A stretch of 62,324 nt of DNA from Alphaproteobacteria bacterium (GCA_021776235.1 JAJFGG010000153.1:1-62324); one strand, 5' to 3'; positions 17,092-26,581 are shown, counted from the first letter of the stretch. Program-made: numbers and translations. Notes: generated by a model not told the origin, from the letters alone.

Positions 17092-18246
17092 CTATAATCC
17101 CATACGTTGAGCTATTACGTTGCGTTGGATTTCGCTGGTACCGCCACCAATGGGACCAACACGGGCGTCGCGGAACATCATCTGCATATCCTGATCCAGG
17201 ATATAGCCGGCACCCGCTAAAATTTGCATTGCCATGTCCGCGACCTTCCAATTGACTTCCGTCGTGTAGGCCTTCGCGACGGCATTCTCCATGATCGGGT
17301 CCACGCCCGCATCCAACATATGAGCCACCCGGAAGGTCAGGGCGCGGGCGGTCTGATACATGATCTGCATCTCGGCGAATTTATGACTCACCGCCTGGAA
17401 CTTGCCAATCGGACGGCCGAACTGCTCTCGCCCCTTAGCGTAAGCCAACGCGTGCTCCATGATCTTCAAGGTATTGCCGACACCGTTGGCGGCAAGGTTC
17501 AGGCGCTCCACGTTGAGGCATTTCATCAGCCCTTGCCAGCCGTCGTTTTCCGTACCGATCAGGCGGTCGGCCGGCAGGCGGACATCCTCGAAGAAACAAT
17601 GATTGGCTTCGGTGGTAAAGCGCCCGAGAGCATCAAGGCGTTGGATTGTGACGCCGGGCAAGGTGGTGTCGACCACGAACATGGAGATGCCGTCATAGCC
17701 CCGGCCCGGCCTGGTCTTGCAGACGACCACAAGATTATGCGCCACATGGGCGGCACTGTTGTAAATCTTCTGGCCGTTCAGGACGTAGTCATCACCCTGC
17801 CGCTCCGCCAGGGCCTCGATGGAAGCAACGTCGGAGCCATGATCGGGTTCGCTGAGACAAAGTGCCAGACGCATATCGCCGGATATGATCTTGGGCAGAA
17901 TTTCGCGTTTCATTGCGTCGCTGCCGTGCAGGGCGATGTGCATACCGGCATAAATACAGGTAATGCCCCAAGCCTGGGCGATGCCGCCGTAATGATAGCC
18001 CAGCGCCTCGCCCAACACGGCGAGATCCGTAAAGGAGCCGTCCTGGCCGCCGTATTCTTCCGGATAGACGATACCGTTGATGCCCGCCTCGGCCAAGGCG
18101 GCGCAGGCTTCATATGGGTACTCGCCCGCTTTATCGAGTTGGCGGATTTTCTCCGCCGGTAAGACCCGCTGCAACGTGCCAAGCACACTATCACGCAGCA
18201 GTTTCTGTTCCTCCGTATAGTCAAACGTGAGGTTAGGATCAGGCAT
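17092..18246 (-). CDS. Acyl-CoA dehydrogenase
   Basis: The 384-residue flavoenzyme carries the family signatures LCLSEPDHGSDVAS and GREQFGRPI. The C-terminal region reads GGGTSEIQ, without the glutamate that medium- and short-chain enzymes use. The helix-G residue Glu247 (NVERLNLAA) is in the place used by isovaleryl-CoA and long-chain enzymes, so that type of active site is likely. The reaction is alpha,beta-dehydrogenation of an acyl-CoA with electrons going to ETF. GGGAG precedes the ATG. It lies between the luciferase-like and MaoC genes in one operon. Confidence 0.9.
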   Translation of the reverse strand: MPDPNLTFDYTEEQKLLRDSVLGTLQRVLPAEKIRQLDKAGEYPYEACAALAEAGINGIVYPEEYGGQDGSFTDLAVLGEALGYHYGGIAQAWGITCIYAGMHIALHGSDAMKREILPKIISGDMRLALCLSEPDHGSDVASIEALAERQGDDYVLNGQKIYNSAAHVAHNLVVVCKTRPGRGYDGISMFVVDTTLPGVTIQRLDALGRFTTEANHCFFEDVRLPADRLIGTENDGWQGLMKCLNVERLNLAANGVGNTLKIMEHALAYAKGREQFGRPIGKFQAVSHKFAEMQIMYQTARALTFRVAHMLDAGVDPIMENAVAKAYTTEVNWKVADMAMQILAGAGYILDQDMQMMFRDARVGPIGGGTSEIQRNVIAQRMGL

Positions 18247-18264
18247 GAAAACAACTCCCTACAT

Positions 18265-19242
18265 CTACATCAAATCATGCAACAACGGCCTTACTTCATT
18301 GGCGAAACGCTCCAACTGCTCATGGCGCCGCTCGTACGGTCCGGCAAAATCGAGAGAAATATGGCGCACGCCCGCATCATAATAGGCGCGGATCGTGGCC
18401 GCGACATCCGCCGGCGCCCCCAACGCGCCATATCGTTTGGTCGCCTTGCGCATATCCATGCCGTAGCGGATGCTCAGATGCCTGCTCGCCTCGTCCAACG
18501 CCTGTTCGGCGCTGTCAGAGACGCGGGCAAAAAGCAGGTGCGCCGTGCCAAAGGTGTCAAGGTCACGACCAGCCGTGGTGGCCGCCTCTTCGATGACAAC
18601 AAGGCCGTCGCGGTACATATCCGGCGTGATCGCATAGGAAAACCAACCATCGCCAATCCGCCCGGCCCGTTGCAACGCCGCCTCGGCCCGGCCACCACAC
18701 CAGATCGACGGGCCATTGGACTGGGCCGGCGCAGGTGTCATGCGCACATCTTCAAACGGATAGTATCTGCCGTCATTGCTGACGCTCTTGCCGGTCCAAA
18801 GCTTGCGCAGCACGCCGATACCCTCGGAAAGCCGCGCGCCGCGTTCGTGACGCGGCACGCCGCAGGCCTCATATTCCTTGGGAAACTCGCCGCCCACGCC
18901 AACGCCGAATATAAACCGTCCTTCGGTTAGCAAGTCGATGGTCGCGACCTGTTTGGCGACCGGTGTCGGGTGCCGCAGAGGTAGGAGATAGACCGAGGTC
19001 CCGAACATCAGACGCCGGCTCGCCACAGCGGCCTGGGCGATCTGCAGTAGCGGATCCATAAACGGAATTTCCATGGAAATATGGTCGCCGCACCAGAAGG
19101 AATCATAGCCGAACTGGTCAACCTGTTCGACCATTGCAACCAGATCGTCGATCTTTGGCAGCCATTGCCCGACGCCGGGTTCGGTGCGCCGGTGCATCGT
19201 ATTCACGCCGATCTTAAGTGTGTTGTTCAAAGGTAGGTGCAT
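18265..19242 (-). CDS. LLM-class luciferase-like oxidoreductase
   Basis: The 325-residue protein is a bacterial-luciferase-like TIM barrel of the LLM family, with FWCGDHI, GTSVYLLPLRHP, GRFIFGVGVGGE and WCGGRAEAALQRAGRIGDGW. Members use FMN or F420 for monooxygenation or hydride transfer; which cofactor is used cannot be told from sequence alone. GAGG precedes the ATG. It is the first gene of the three-gene operon with acyl-CoA dehydrogenase and MaoC. An oxygenation or reduction step at the start of a degradative route for a hydrophobic acid or terpenoid is the natural reading. Confidence 0.85.
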   Translation of the reverse strand: MHLPLNNTLKIGVNTMHRRTEPGVGQWLPKIDDLVAMVEQVDQFGYDSFWCGDHISMEIPFMDPLLQIAQAAVASRRLMFGTSVYLLPLRHPTPVAKQVATIDLLTEGRFIFGVGVGGEFPKEYEACGVPRHERGARLSEGIGVLRKLWTGKSVSNDGRYYPFEDVRMTPAPAQSNGPSIWCGGRAEAALQRAGRIGDGWFSYAITPDMYRDGLVVIEEAATTAGRDLDTFGTAHLLFARVSDSAEQALDEASRHLSIRYGMDMRKATKRYGALGAPADVAATIRAYYDAGVRHISLDFAGPYERRHEQLERFANEVRPLLHDLM

Positions 19243-19459
19243 CTGGCCTCGCTTGACATGTCATGCCGTGAATGCGGCACGAGTACCCGTCAGCGATACA
19301 ATAGCGCATACGCAGATCACGACCGAAACCAAAACCGGAACACCAGCGAGTTTGCCCGGCGATGCGACGGTTTTTGAGCCACCGTTTGCCTTCGCCACAA
19401 TGCCCGCGCTGGGTCATGACCGGGTAGGCAGGAACTGAATACGGTAAAGGTTTTTGATA

Positions 19460-19642
19460 TTATTTCAGGTAGGGCAACAACGTGACGGCCAGGGCCGCGC
19501 CAACGATAATAACGGCAAAGACAATTTGACCTCGTTTCGTGGTCCAGCTTTTCGGCACCCCAAGCAACCGCGCGACCCGGACCGCGCCCAGCCACCAAAC
19601 CAGGCCACCGACCACGATCAACAGTAAGAGTAGAAATTTCAT
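19460..19642 (-). CDS. Small two-helix membrane protein
   Basis: The 60-residue product has two hydrophobic segments (about residues 2-22 and 40-57) joined by a short basic loop (KSWTTKRGQ), giving a hairpin in the inner membrane. No family is recognised. There is no clear ribosome site, but the composition is typical of a real membrane protein and the frame lies alone in the gap between two transcription units. It might be translated in coupling with the hydrolase upstream. Moderate confidence only. Confidence 0.5.
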   Translation of the reverse strand: MKFLLLLLIVVGGLVWWLGAVRVARLLGVPKSWTTKRGQIVFAVIIVGAALAVTLLPYLK

Positions 19643-19681
19643 GGCTGGCGCGGCAACCCGACGAGCGGCGATTTCAACCGA

Positions 19682-20332
19682 TTAGGCAGCGTCTTCCTTC
19701 AAGTTGGCGTCCAGATAGTTGGACACTTCCTTGTTCACCCGTTCCATCTTGCCCTGGAAGAAATGGGTCGCGCCGGGGATCTTCCGATAGTCGATAGCGA
19801 TGCCGCGTTGCGCCTGCAGCCGCTCGGCCAGGGCTGCGGCGTCCGCCTCGGGCACTGTTTCATCACGGCTGCCGTGAACGATCAGGCCAGACGCGGGACA
19901 GGGCGCCAGAAAGGTGAAATCGAAATTGTTGGCGGGTGGTGCGATGGAAATGAAGCCCGAAATCTCCGGCCGGCGCATCAGCAGTTGCATGGAGATCCAG
20001 GCGCCAAAGGAATAACCGCCAATCCAGCAGATCTTGGCGTTAGGGTGGATACTTTGCAGCCAATCGAGGGCCGACGCGGCGTCGGATAATTCGCCGATGC
20101 CGTTGTCATAGGTGCCCTGGCTGCGACCGACCCCGCGAAAATTGAAGCGCAGAACGGAAAATTCCCGCTCTACGAAGGACTGGTACAAATTGTACACAAT
20201 CTTGTTGTTCATGGTGCCGCCAAAACGCGGATGAGGATGCAACACCATGGCGATCGGCGCGTTGATTGCCTTGCTTTCGTGAAAGCGCCCTTCCAGTCTG
20301 CCGGCGGGCCCGTTGAAGATAACTTCAGGCAT
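19682..20332 (-). CDS. Alpha/beta hydrolase (COG2945-like)
   Basis: The 216-residue cytoplasmic hydrolase has an HPHPRFGG loop, the nucleophile elbow GYSFGA, Asp in SRDETVP and His in THFF, a complete catalytic triad. The layout is that of the small COG2945-type hydrolases. The natural ester or thioester is unknown. AAGGAG precedes ATG 20332; a longer frame starting 21 codons earlier would begin before this site. It is divergent from cysE. Confidence 0.85.
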   Translation of the reverse strand: MPEVIFNGPAGRLEGRFHESKAINAPIAMVLHPHPRFGGTMNNKIVYNLYQSFVEREFSVLRFNFRGVGRSQGTYDNGIGELSDAASALDWLQSIHPNAKICWIGGYSFGAWISMQLLMRRPEISGFISIAPPANNFDFTFLAPCPASGLIVHGSRDETVPEADAAALAERLQAQRGIAIDYRKIPGATHFFQGKMERVNKEVSNYLDANLKEDAA

Positions 20333-20645
20333 ATTGAGGGTACTCCTTGTTGCCGATGCTGCGACCTGTACACTCCAGGGAGCTATCGACGTCATCCTTA
20401 ATGGCCATATAATGCACAGAGGCCCGTATCTGCAAGCCTTTGCAGTTTTATTTTGCAGAATCGATGGAAAAATACGCTGATACGGCGCATCTTGAACATT
20501 TAGACTAAGCTAACTAGGTTAGACTGGTAGCCGAGGTTCACCAGCCTGCGGAAATGCGGCAGGTTATGGCGAGGGGTCCCCTGGGCATTGTCAATGCAGT
20601 TGCCGCACAAGGTTGCGGCGGCGCGATACAGTGCGGAGATGCGTC
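20333..20645. promoter_or_regulatory. Divergent region between hydrolase and cysE
   Basis: No gene is supported here. At 20510-20522 lies a small inverted repeat (CTAAC, TAG, GTTAG), flanked by two TAGACT repeats at about 20500 and 20520. It could be an operator for the cysE-iscS-fdx group; alphaproteobacterial iron-sulfur regulators bind comparable short AT-rich sites, but I cannot assign one. Confidence 0.3.
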
Positions 20646-21437
20646 ATGTTCAAGACATTTCGAGAAGACATTGCGGCCTGCATGGCGCGCGACCCAGCGG
20701 CCCGGTCCAAACTGGAGGTCGTCCTGGCTTATCCGGGTTTTCACGCTGTGGTGTATTACCGCATCGCGAAATGGTTTTGGCAAAGAAAGTTCTTTCTGCT
20801 GGGCCGGGTCATATCCCATATCGGACGTATGCTGACGGGGATCGAAATTCACCCCGGCGCGACAATCGGCACGGGTTTCTTCATTGATCATGGCCTGGGC
20901 GTCGTGATCGGTGAAACCGCGGAAATTGGCAACAACGTCACTTTGTATCATGACGTCACCCTGGGCGGGATTGCACCGTCGGTTGATTCAGACGCCCAGC
21001 GCCAGCGCAAACGCCATCCAACCCTGGGCGACGACGTCATCGTTGGCTCCGGGGCACAAATTCTGGGCCCGATTACCATTGGCGCCGGCGCCAGGGTTGG
21101 GGCAAATTCCGTCGCCTTGCGCGATGTACCACCCGGCGCCACGGTTGTCGGCATTCCTGCCAAGATCGCCCGTGGCCGCGCCCCCGACAACGAAACCAAT
21201 GATGTTCGTTTCGCCGCCTATGGTACCCAGGCCGACATTCCCGACCCGGTACAACGGGTCATTGATGCGCTTCTGGACAAGGTCCAGGGCCTGTCCATGC
21301 AGGTTGAAGAGTTGGAGCGGCGGTTGGACGATCCCGACAAGGTGGATTGGAAACTAGGAGAATTGGCCGCGCCCTATGACGACGCGGATGACGATGAAGA
21401 CGACGACGTTGGCGGTTGCACGGAAATAAATAACTAG
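20646..21437 (+). CDS. cysE: Serine O-acetyltransferase
   Basis: The 263-residue enzyme makes O-acetylserine from serine and acetyl-CoA, the first step of cysteine synthesis. It shows the N-terminal helical SAT domain, then hexapeptide left-handed beta-helix repeats ([22 protein letters not shown]), the catalytic-base region with [10 protein letters not shown] and HDVTLGG, and a PAK-type exit. The acidic C-terminus ([10 protein letters not shown]) is unusual but the core is of normal length. ATG 20646 is chosen for the CGGAG before it. It is nine bases before iscS, and a ferredoxin follows, so cysteine supply is linked to iron-sulfur assembly. Confidence 0.92.
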   Translation: MFKTFREDIAACMARDPAARSKLEVVLAYPGFHAVVYYRIAKWFWQRKFFLLGRVISHIGRMLTGIEIHPGATIGTGFFIDHGLGVVIGETAEIGNNVTLYHDVTLGGIAPSVDSDAQRQRKRHPTLGDDVIVGSGAQILGPITIGAGARVGANSVALRDVPPGATVVGIPAKIARGRAPDNETNDVRFAAYGTQADIPDPVQRVIDALLDKVQGLSMQVEELERRLDDPDKVDWKLGELAAPYDDADDDEDDDVGGCTEINN

Positions 21438-21446
21438 GACGATATT

Positions 21447-22583
21447 ATGACGGCAACCGAACCGGTCTATCTGGATTATAACGCGACAGCACCGACCCGG
21501 CCCGAGGTAATTGCACTGGTTGGCGAAATTCTGGCCACCGTGGGTAATGCCTCGTCGGTACATCAAGCCGGGCGCAAGGCGCGGGCGCGTGTCGACTTGG
21601 CGCGTCAACAGGTCGCAGATCTGGTCAGAGGCCAGGCGAGAAACGTCATATTTACAGGCGGTGGGACGGAAGCGGACAATCTGGCGCTACGCGGCTTTGG
21701 CGCCCGCCGTTTGATTGTCTCCGGCGTCGAACATGGCGCCATCCTGGCACCGGCCCTGTTGCTGGACCCGGGCGCGGTGATCGTCGACGTCGATGATCAG
21801 GGCCGTATGGATTTAGCCGCCCTCGAAGCCGCCCTCGGCGCCAGCGATGGGCCAACCCTGGTTTCATTGATGCTGGCGAATAACGAAACCGGCGTTATCC
21901 AACCGGTGGCGGAAGCCGTAGCCGTTGCGCATGGGCACGACGCGCTGGTGCATTGCGACGCTATTCAAGGGGCGGGTAAAATCGCCATCGATATAGAGGA
22001 ATTGGGGGTTGATCTGCTCTCTCTGTCCGCCCACAAGTTTGGTGGTCTCCAAGGCGTCGGTGCCCTGGTAATGCGCGAAGACCGTACAGTTTTCGCACAA
22101 ATGGTTGGCGGCGGTCAGGAAATGGGCCGCCGTTCCGGCACGGAAAATGTTGCCGGCATCGCGGCTTTTGGCGAAGCCGCCCGGCTGGCAGCCGGTGAAT
22201 TGGACCAGTTTGCCGAACTCGCCGGCTTGCGTGACAGTATGGAAGACCGTCTGGGCGAAATTGCCCCAACCCGCAAAGTCATCGGCGGCACCGTGGCGCG
22301 ATTGTCGAACACGTCCTGTGTGACCATGCCTGGGGTCCGCTCCGACGTCCAGGTCATGGCTCTGGATCTGGCTGGAATAGCGGTCAGCGCCGGCTCCGCC
22401 TGTTCATCGGGCAAGGTTGCCGCCAGCCATGTGCTGGATGCCATGGGCATGGAAATGGACGAAGCCATGACCGCGATCAGGGTCAGTCTGGGCCGTGACA
22501 CCACGACGACGGAAATCGACCGCTTTCTGAGCGCGTGGGCGGAAATCTATCGCCGCAATAGCACCCATGCCAATGCAGCCTGA
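21447..22583 (+). CDS. Cysteine desulfurase, NifS/IscS family
   Basis: The 378-residue PLP enzyme releases sulfur from cysteine as a persulfide for iron-sulfur or tRNA thiolation. Visible residues are the PLP lysine Lys197 in SAHKFGG and the reactive Cys319 in SAGSACSSGK. The short loop around this cysteine groups it with NifS/IscS rather than SufS. AGGACG precedes the ATG. No iscU, iscR or hscA follow; the next gene is a ferredoxin. It may serve as a house-keeping or secondary desulfurase; suf genes were not found in the window. Confidence 0.92.
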   Translation: MTATEPVYLDYNATAPTRPEVIALVGEILATVGNASSVHQAGRKARARVDLARQQVADLVRGQARNVIFTGGGTEADNLALRGFGARRLIVSGVEHGAILAPALLLDPGAVIVDVDDQGRMDLAALEAALGASDGPTLVSLMLANNETGVIQPVAEAVAVAHGHDALVHCDAIQGAGKIAIDIEELGVDLLSLSAHKFGGLQGVGALVMREDRTVFAQMVGGGQEMGRRSGTENVAGIAAFGEAARLAAGELDQFAELAGLRDSMEDRLGEIAPTRKVIGGTVARLSNTSCVTMPGVRSDVQVMALDLAGIAVSAGSACSSGKVAASHVLDAMGMEMDEAMTAIRVSLGRDTTTTEIDRFLSAWAEIYRRNSTHANAA

Positions 22584-22610
22584 ACATCAGTGAGCCTGAA
22601 TTCACCACAT

Positions 22611-22937
22611 ATGGTTTTTGTCAGCGCCGACGGCTCCCAGCAACAGGAAGTCGAGGCGCCTATCGGCGTTTCGGTGATGGAAATTGCCATCAGCAACAAC
22701 ATCGATATGGAGGGCACCTGTGAAGGCAATATGGCGTGCGCGACCTGCCACGTCATCGTCGATCCGGGCTGGAGCGGGAAACTCCCTGCCCCCAAGGAGG
22801 AAGAGGACGATATGCTCGACCTGGTCTTCGACCTGAAACGCGACTCCCGTTTGGGCTGCCAGATTGTCATGACCGCCGAGTTGGACGGTCTGACAGTGCG
22901 CCTGCCGGCAGAAAGCCGGAATTTACTGACCGATTGA
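22611..22937 (+). CDS. fdx: 2Fe-2S adrenodoxin-type ferredoxin
   Basis: The roughly 108-residue ferredoxin has the cysteine set C-x5-C-x2-C (CEGNMACATC) and a fourth cysteine late (LGCQI), as in Fdx of the isc pathway and in adrenodoxins. It would carry electrons for iron-sulfur assembly or for a P450. The ATG at 22611 has no clear ribosome site; a GTG at 22590 is an alternative. The gene is separated from iscS by 27 bp, so they are probably co-transcribed. The CYP153-like P450 in this window has no ferredoxin next to it, and this protein could in principle serve it. Confidence 0.88.
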   Translation: MVFVSADGSQQQEVEAPIGVSVMEIAISNNIDMEGTCEGNMACATCHVIVDPGWSGKLPAPKEEEDDMLDLVFDLKRDSRLGCQIVMTAELDGLTVRLPAESRNLLTD

Positions 22938-22944
22938 GCAAAAC

Positions 22945-22966
22945 GGACCAGACGGGAAATGCTCTA
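22945..22966. repeat. Solo terminal-repeat-like sequence between convergent genes
   Basis: GGGAAATGCTCT with its upstream bases is the inverse of AGAGCATTTCC, the outer end of the dispersed palindromic elements, and keeps partial similarity beyond it. It lies at the stop of the minus-strand MaoC-like gene, downstream of the ferredoxin. It may form a weak hairpin with GAGCA at 22936. Confidence 0.4.
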
Positions 22967-23815
22967 GCTGGTCGCCGAGGCCGAGCCGACAATAACGACC
23001 GTGCCATCATCCTTTTCCATCCACACTGTAATAATTGCCCGTCCGGCCTGCTTGTCGGTGATCACGCCTTTTGCCGTAACGCGGTCGTCGGGCCACACGA
23101 TATTCGTGAACTTCACATCGAGTGTTCCGCCTTCGTAGTAACCGCGGCCAAAGCGCTGCTCGATCATCTCGCCGATGAGTGACATGGTCATTTTGCCGCC
23201 GACCACGACCTCCTCGAAACCAAGCTCTTCCGACGCTGCCTTGTCAGTGTGGTAGCTCCGGTTGCCGTGAAAAAATACGCCGCACATCTCTAGATCGATG
23301 CTGCGCGAGACGCTGGCGATGGCTTCTCCTTGAGGCACTTCGAACTTGCGGACGCCTTCCTTTTTCTTCGGGTCGCGCAGGGCCACCTTGCCGGAGTTTT
23401 GGCCCAACAGGTAACTCTGATGATGAATGCCACGAACGATTAACGCCTCCCCTTCGTAGAGGTTCACTTCCTGTTTGACCACCGATCGGTCTCGCCACTC
23501 GTAGATGTCGACCACGGCGGATGTGCGGCGATACACGCGGTCCGGAAAAATCGGTTGGTGAAAGGCCCATTCCTGGCGCATCCAAAGATTGCCAAACGCG
23601 TTATCGAACCGCGCCCCGTCAAAGCCGCCATCCACTTCGCCAACGATCATCGCGGGCGCCGCCGCTTCTTTCCAATAGCTTGGACTGCGATAGCGTGAGT
23701 GGTCGACGGCCAGTCCGTCGCAATAATGCTCCACCATGGTTGGTGTACATATGAACGGGATCTCACCGAGGTCCTTGCCCGCATAGGGTTCGTCTTTCGC
23801 CTGCGTTTTGTTCAT
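22964..23815 (-). CDS. MaoC-like double hot-dog hydratase
   Basis: The 283-residue protein seems to contain two hot-dog folds (about 35-150 and 175-275), similar to FAS1/MaoC-type acyl dehydratases. The PPDRVYRRT-like segment and the GGKMTMSLIGEMIEQRFGRGY motif in the second half support the family. Role: hydration or dehydration of acyl-CoA, substrate unknown. GGAGGAAGCC immediately before ATG 23815 decides the start. It is convergent with the ferredoxin gene and stands alone. Confidence 0.75.
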   Translation of the reverse strand: MNKTQAKDEPYAGKDLGEIPFICTPTMVEHYCDGLAVDHSRYRSPSYWKEAAAPAMIVGEVDGGFDGARFDNAFGNLWMRQEWAFHQPIFPDRVYRRTSAVVDIYEWRDRSVVKQEVNLYEGEALIVRGIHHQSYLLGQNSGKVALRDPKKKEGVRKFEVPQGEAIASVSRSIDLEMCGVFFHGNRSYHTDKAASEELGFEEVVVGGKMTMSLIGEMIEQRFGRGYYEGGTLDVKFTNIVWPDDRVTAKGVITDKQAGRAIITVWMEKDDGTVVIVGSASATS

Positions 23816-24116
23816 GGCTTCCTCCGCTCGCTTCGTGAACATGCCTAAAACCGGGTGTCCAGATTTCGATGGTTGCTGACACACAGGTGGATTTTCTTAA
23901 CTCACGGTAATCCAGGACAGCTTGCCCCCACGCGCCAATTTGGCGGTAGGGCCAGCCCATGGTGGCCCATATGGGCAGAATTCCCAAATGGGAATTGGGC
24001 CAAGACATTGCAGCCGGGATGCCAGGCGGGTGCGAGTAATTTGTTTCCATTGCTGGTATCTCTTGATGCATCGTAAATGGATTGGCCGCATGGGGCCAGA
24101 TTAGGGAGCAAAAATA
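23816..24116. other. Intergenic region with nested palindromes
   Basis: No gene is supported. GCCCATATGGGC (23965-23976) and AATTCCC-AAAT-GGGAATT (23979-23996) are perfect palindromes in tandem. They lie in the divergent promoter zone of the MaoC-like and AhpD-like genes and could be operators. No factor can be named. Confidence 0.45.
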
Positions 24117-24668
24117 ATGCCACGATTACCAATTCCCTCCGATACGGAAGCGTTTGCCGACGAAACCCGCGCCGCCGTGCGCCACGTTCTCCAGACACGC
24201 AAAAGTCTGCCCCCACCAAGCAGCTACCTTACTTATGCCGGGCGCGCCGGCGCCCTGCTTTCGGATCTCGTTGAACACCTGCGCTACCACACGTCACTGA
24301 GCGAGGCGGAGTCGGAGCTGGCGATCTGCACGGCGGCACGGGCGGCCAATGCCGATTACATCTGGAACGCACACGTCAGACTAGGTCTGCAGGCGGGCAC
24401 TCGCGAGGCGGCGCTCCACGCTGTCGATACCCACGGACCGTTGGACGGCCTTACAGCGGATGAGGCTTTGATTATCCGCTTCGGGCGGGAACTTTTAGAG
24501 GCGCCACAGGTCAGTGACGAAACCTTCAGCGCCGTGCGGCAGCGGTATGGTGAAAAAGGTTTGCTGGAGCTGACCGCGGTGATGAGCGTCTACATGATGA
24601 ACGCGGCCATTTTGCGGGTGATGGACCACCAGCCAGAAGCGGAGGCGCGGCATTTGACGCCGCGATAG
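24117..24668 (+). CDS. Carboxymuconolactone decarboxylase/AhpD-like protein
   Basis: The 183-residue all-helical protein matches the CMD/AhpD family. The region corresponding to the CxxCxxxH redox motif reads DYIWNAHVRLG: it keeps the histidine but has no cysteine pair, so a peroxidase activity like AhpD is not expected; decarboxylase-like or unknown activity remains. GGGAG precedes the ATG. The ThuA-like gene follows after 67 bp on the same strand, so an operon is likely. Confidence 0.82.
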   Translation: MPRLPIPSDTEAFADETRAAVRHVLQTRKSLPPPSSYLTYAGRAGALLSDLVEHLRYHTSLSEAESELAICTAARAANADYIWNAHVRLGLQAGTREAALHAVDTHGPLDGLTADEALIIRFGRELLEAPQVSDETFSAVRQRYGEKGLLELTAVMSVYMMNAAILRVMDHQPEAEARHLTPR

Positions 24669-24735
24669 CATAAAGGCTCAAATGGATACCCTTGAGCTTG
24701 ATAACTGAAAAACCCCGTGTATCGGAGGATCCGCC

Positions 24736-25560
24736 ATGACCACGACCCAGCGTGCCCATCTCATCACCGGGGGATTCCCTCCCGGTTCCGCCGCAGGACA
24801 CGATATGGATTACGCGCGCTTGCAACTGTTGCTAAAACTGCAAGCCAAAGACCAGCTTGCCGTAACCGTCGCGAACGATTTCCAGGACGTCGAACGCTGG
24901 CTGCCTGGAACCGATCTTCTGGTAACTTATGTCGCGGGCCCCTACCCGGCGGGCGCAGGCAATGAAGCATTATTGAACTGGCTGCAGAATGGCGGGCGGT
25001 GGTTCGCCCTGCATGGGACATCCGGGGGAAAGGCCGTCAAAACTGAACACGAAGGCCGTCCTGTTAAAAAGATGGTCAAGGCTGAGCACCACCAGACCCT
25101 GGGATGTTTTTTTCTCAACCATCCGCCGCTGCGCGAGTTTCAAGTATCCGTCACCGGCGACCATCGTGTTACCCAAGACCTGCCCGATCTGTTCACCGTC
25201 CAGGATGAACTCTACCTGATAGAACTTCAGGATCCGGGCGCCAGCCGTATTCTTTTGACAACGGAGCTGGCAGCGGACCCGTCTCCGCCTGGCTTTGGAT
25301 TTTACTATGACGAAGATACCTCGTTGCAGCCGGATGGAAAAACACGCGTGCTTGGCTACGCCCGCGAAATCGGGCAAGGGGAAATCGTTTACGTGGGATT
25401 GGGACATTGCCACACGGGCCGCACCAATACCCAGTCAACCGTCGATCCCAGCATCCATTCAGAACGAACCGTGCCATCCGAATTTCATGGTGTCTGGGAA
25501 ACCGAAGCGTTTTCGCGCTTGCTACAGAACGCTATTACTTGGGGGACCGACAAACGCTAA
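24736..25560 (+). CDS. ThuA-like domain protein
   Basis: The 274-residue protein has the class I glutamine amidotransferase-like fold of the ThuA family, implicated in trehalose utilisation in Sinorhizobium. Segments are LITGGFPPG near the N-terminus, LHGTSGG around residue 100 and VYVGLGHCHTGR near 225. No cysteine nucleophile of the amidotransferase type is visible in LHGTSGG. GGAGG precedes the ATG. Paired with the CMD-like gene. Function beyond the family name is not known. Confidence 0.8.
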   Translation: MTTTQRAHLITGGFPPGSAAGHDMDYARLQLLLKLQAKDQLAVTVANDFQDVERWLPGTDLLVTYVAGPYPAGAGNEALLNWLQNGGRWFALHGTSGGKAVKTEHEGRPVKKMVKAEHHQTLGCFFLNHPPLREFQVSVTGDHRVTQDLPDLFTVQDELYLIELQDPGASRILLTTELAADPSPPGFGFYYDEDTSLQPDGKTRVLGYAREIGQGEIVYVGLGHCHTGRTNTQSTVDPSIHSERTVPSEFHGVWETEAFSRLLQNAITWGTDKR

Positions 25561-25602
25561 CCGCAGCCGGCGCTTCCGCGTTTTCGCCAGCGCCCCGATT
25601 GC

Positions 25603-26415
25603 CTACTCGCCATAAACCGGCGGCCGTTTTTCCTTGAATGCCAACAACCCTTCCATGGCATCAGGCTCCGTCGTGGCATATTTGTGCACGAATTCAAGCT
25701 CCAACTGCAGGCCCGCTTGCAGATCATCACGCAGGCCCTGGTTGACCAGATACTTGGCACCTTCGAGGCCGGCCGGGCTGTGCCTGGCCATGGCCCGGCA
25801 CAAGGCCATTGATAGCGTTGCCAATTCGGCATCGGGGAAAACCCGATTGATCAGACCAAGGCGTTCCGCCGCCGCCGCATCCAATAACTCACCGCTGAGC
25901 ATTAGAAATTTCGCCCCGGAGGCGCCGATGGCGCGAGGCAAACGCTGGGAACCCCCGGCACCCGGCAACTGGCCAAAATTCAGATGACCATCACCAATAC
26001 GGGCACCCTCCCCCGCCAGCGCCACATCACAGGCCAACAGCAGTTCCAAACCACCTGCCACACAGGCGCCATTGACGACCGCCACGAATATTTTGGTCGA
26101 GCGTTCCATTTGGTCCAGTAGATCGTGGAAGACCTGCAGGAATTTCCTGAACGCCGCCGGCGACCGGTACAAAGATATGTATCCGGCCAAATCACCACCG
26201 GCGGAAAACGCCTTTCCCTCGCCGGTCACGCGGACCACACGGATTTCGGGGCGCGCCTCCAAATCCGTCACCATGCCCCGCATTAAATCGATCGTGGCGC
26301 TATCCAGGGGGTTCAGCTTGTCCGGCCGGTTCAGGGTCAATGTCGCCACAGCGCCATCGCATTCGAGGCGGACAGGCGCGTCCTGGGTATTTTCGCCTTG
26401 TTCTTCGTTTCTCAT
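25603..26415 (-). CDS. Crotonase-family protein lacking both hydratase glutamates
   Basis: The 270-residue protein has the crotonase oxyanion-hole sequences AFSAGGDL and NGACVAGGLELLLACD. The residue matching the first catalytic glutamate of enoyl-CoA hydratase is His (DGHLNFG), and the position of the second glutamate is Phe (GAKFLML), so hydration by the usual mechanism is doubtful. It may be an isomerase, hydrolase or other crotonase. AAGG precedes the ATG. It is divergent from fadD, across about 166 bp, so fatty-acid metabolism is the likely setting. Confidence 0.85.
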   Translation of the reverse strand: MRNEEQGENTQDAPVRLECDGAVATLTLNRPDKLNPLDSATIDLMRGMVTDLEARPEIRVVRVTGEGKAFSAGGDLAGYISLYRSPAAFRKFLQVFHDLLDQMERSTKIFVAVVNGACVAGGLELLLACDVALAGEGARIGDGHLNFGQLPGAGGSQRLPRAIGASGAKFLMLSGELLDAAAAERLGLINRVFPDAELATLSMALCRAMARHSPAGLEGAKYLVNQGLRDDLQAGLQLELEFVHKYATTEPDAMEGLLAFKEKRPPVYGE

Positions 26416-26581
26416 CAGCGAACCTTACCTGAAAACCCTGCAATGGGTAATCGCCGCCTGGGCCGATCATGGTGTCGATCCGTTGGCGAAATATTTGTAC
26501 GCGATGGATAAATTTCAGGATATTCTTCGCAATTCGCCGCATTGAGAGATATCGACAACCAAGCCAATGGGTAGGACCATC

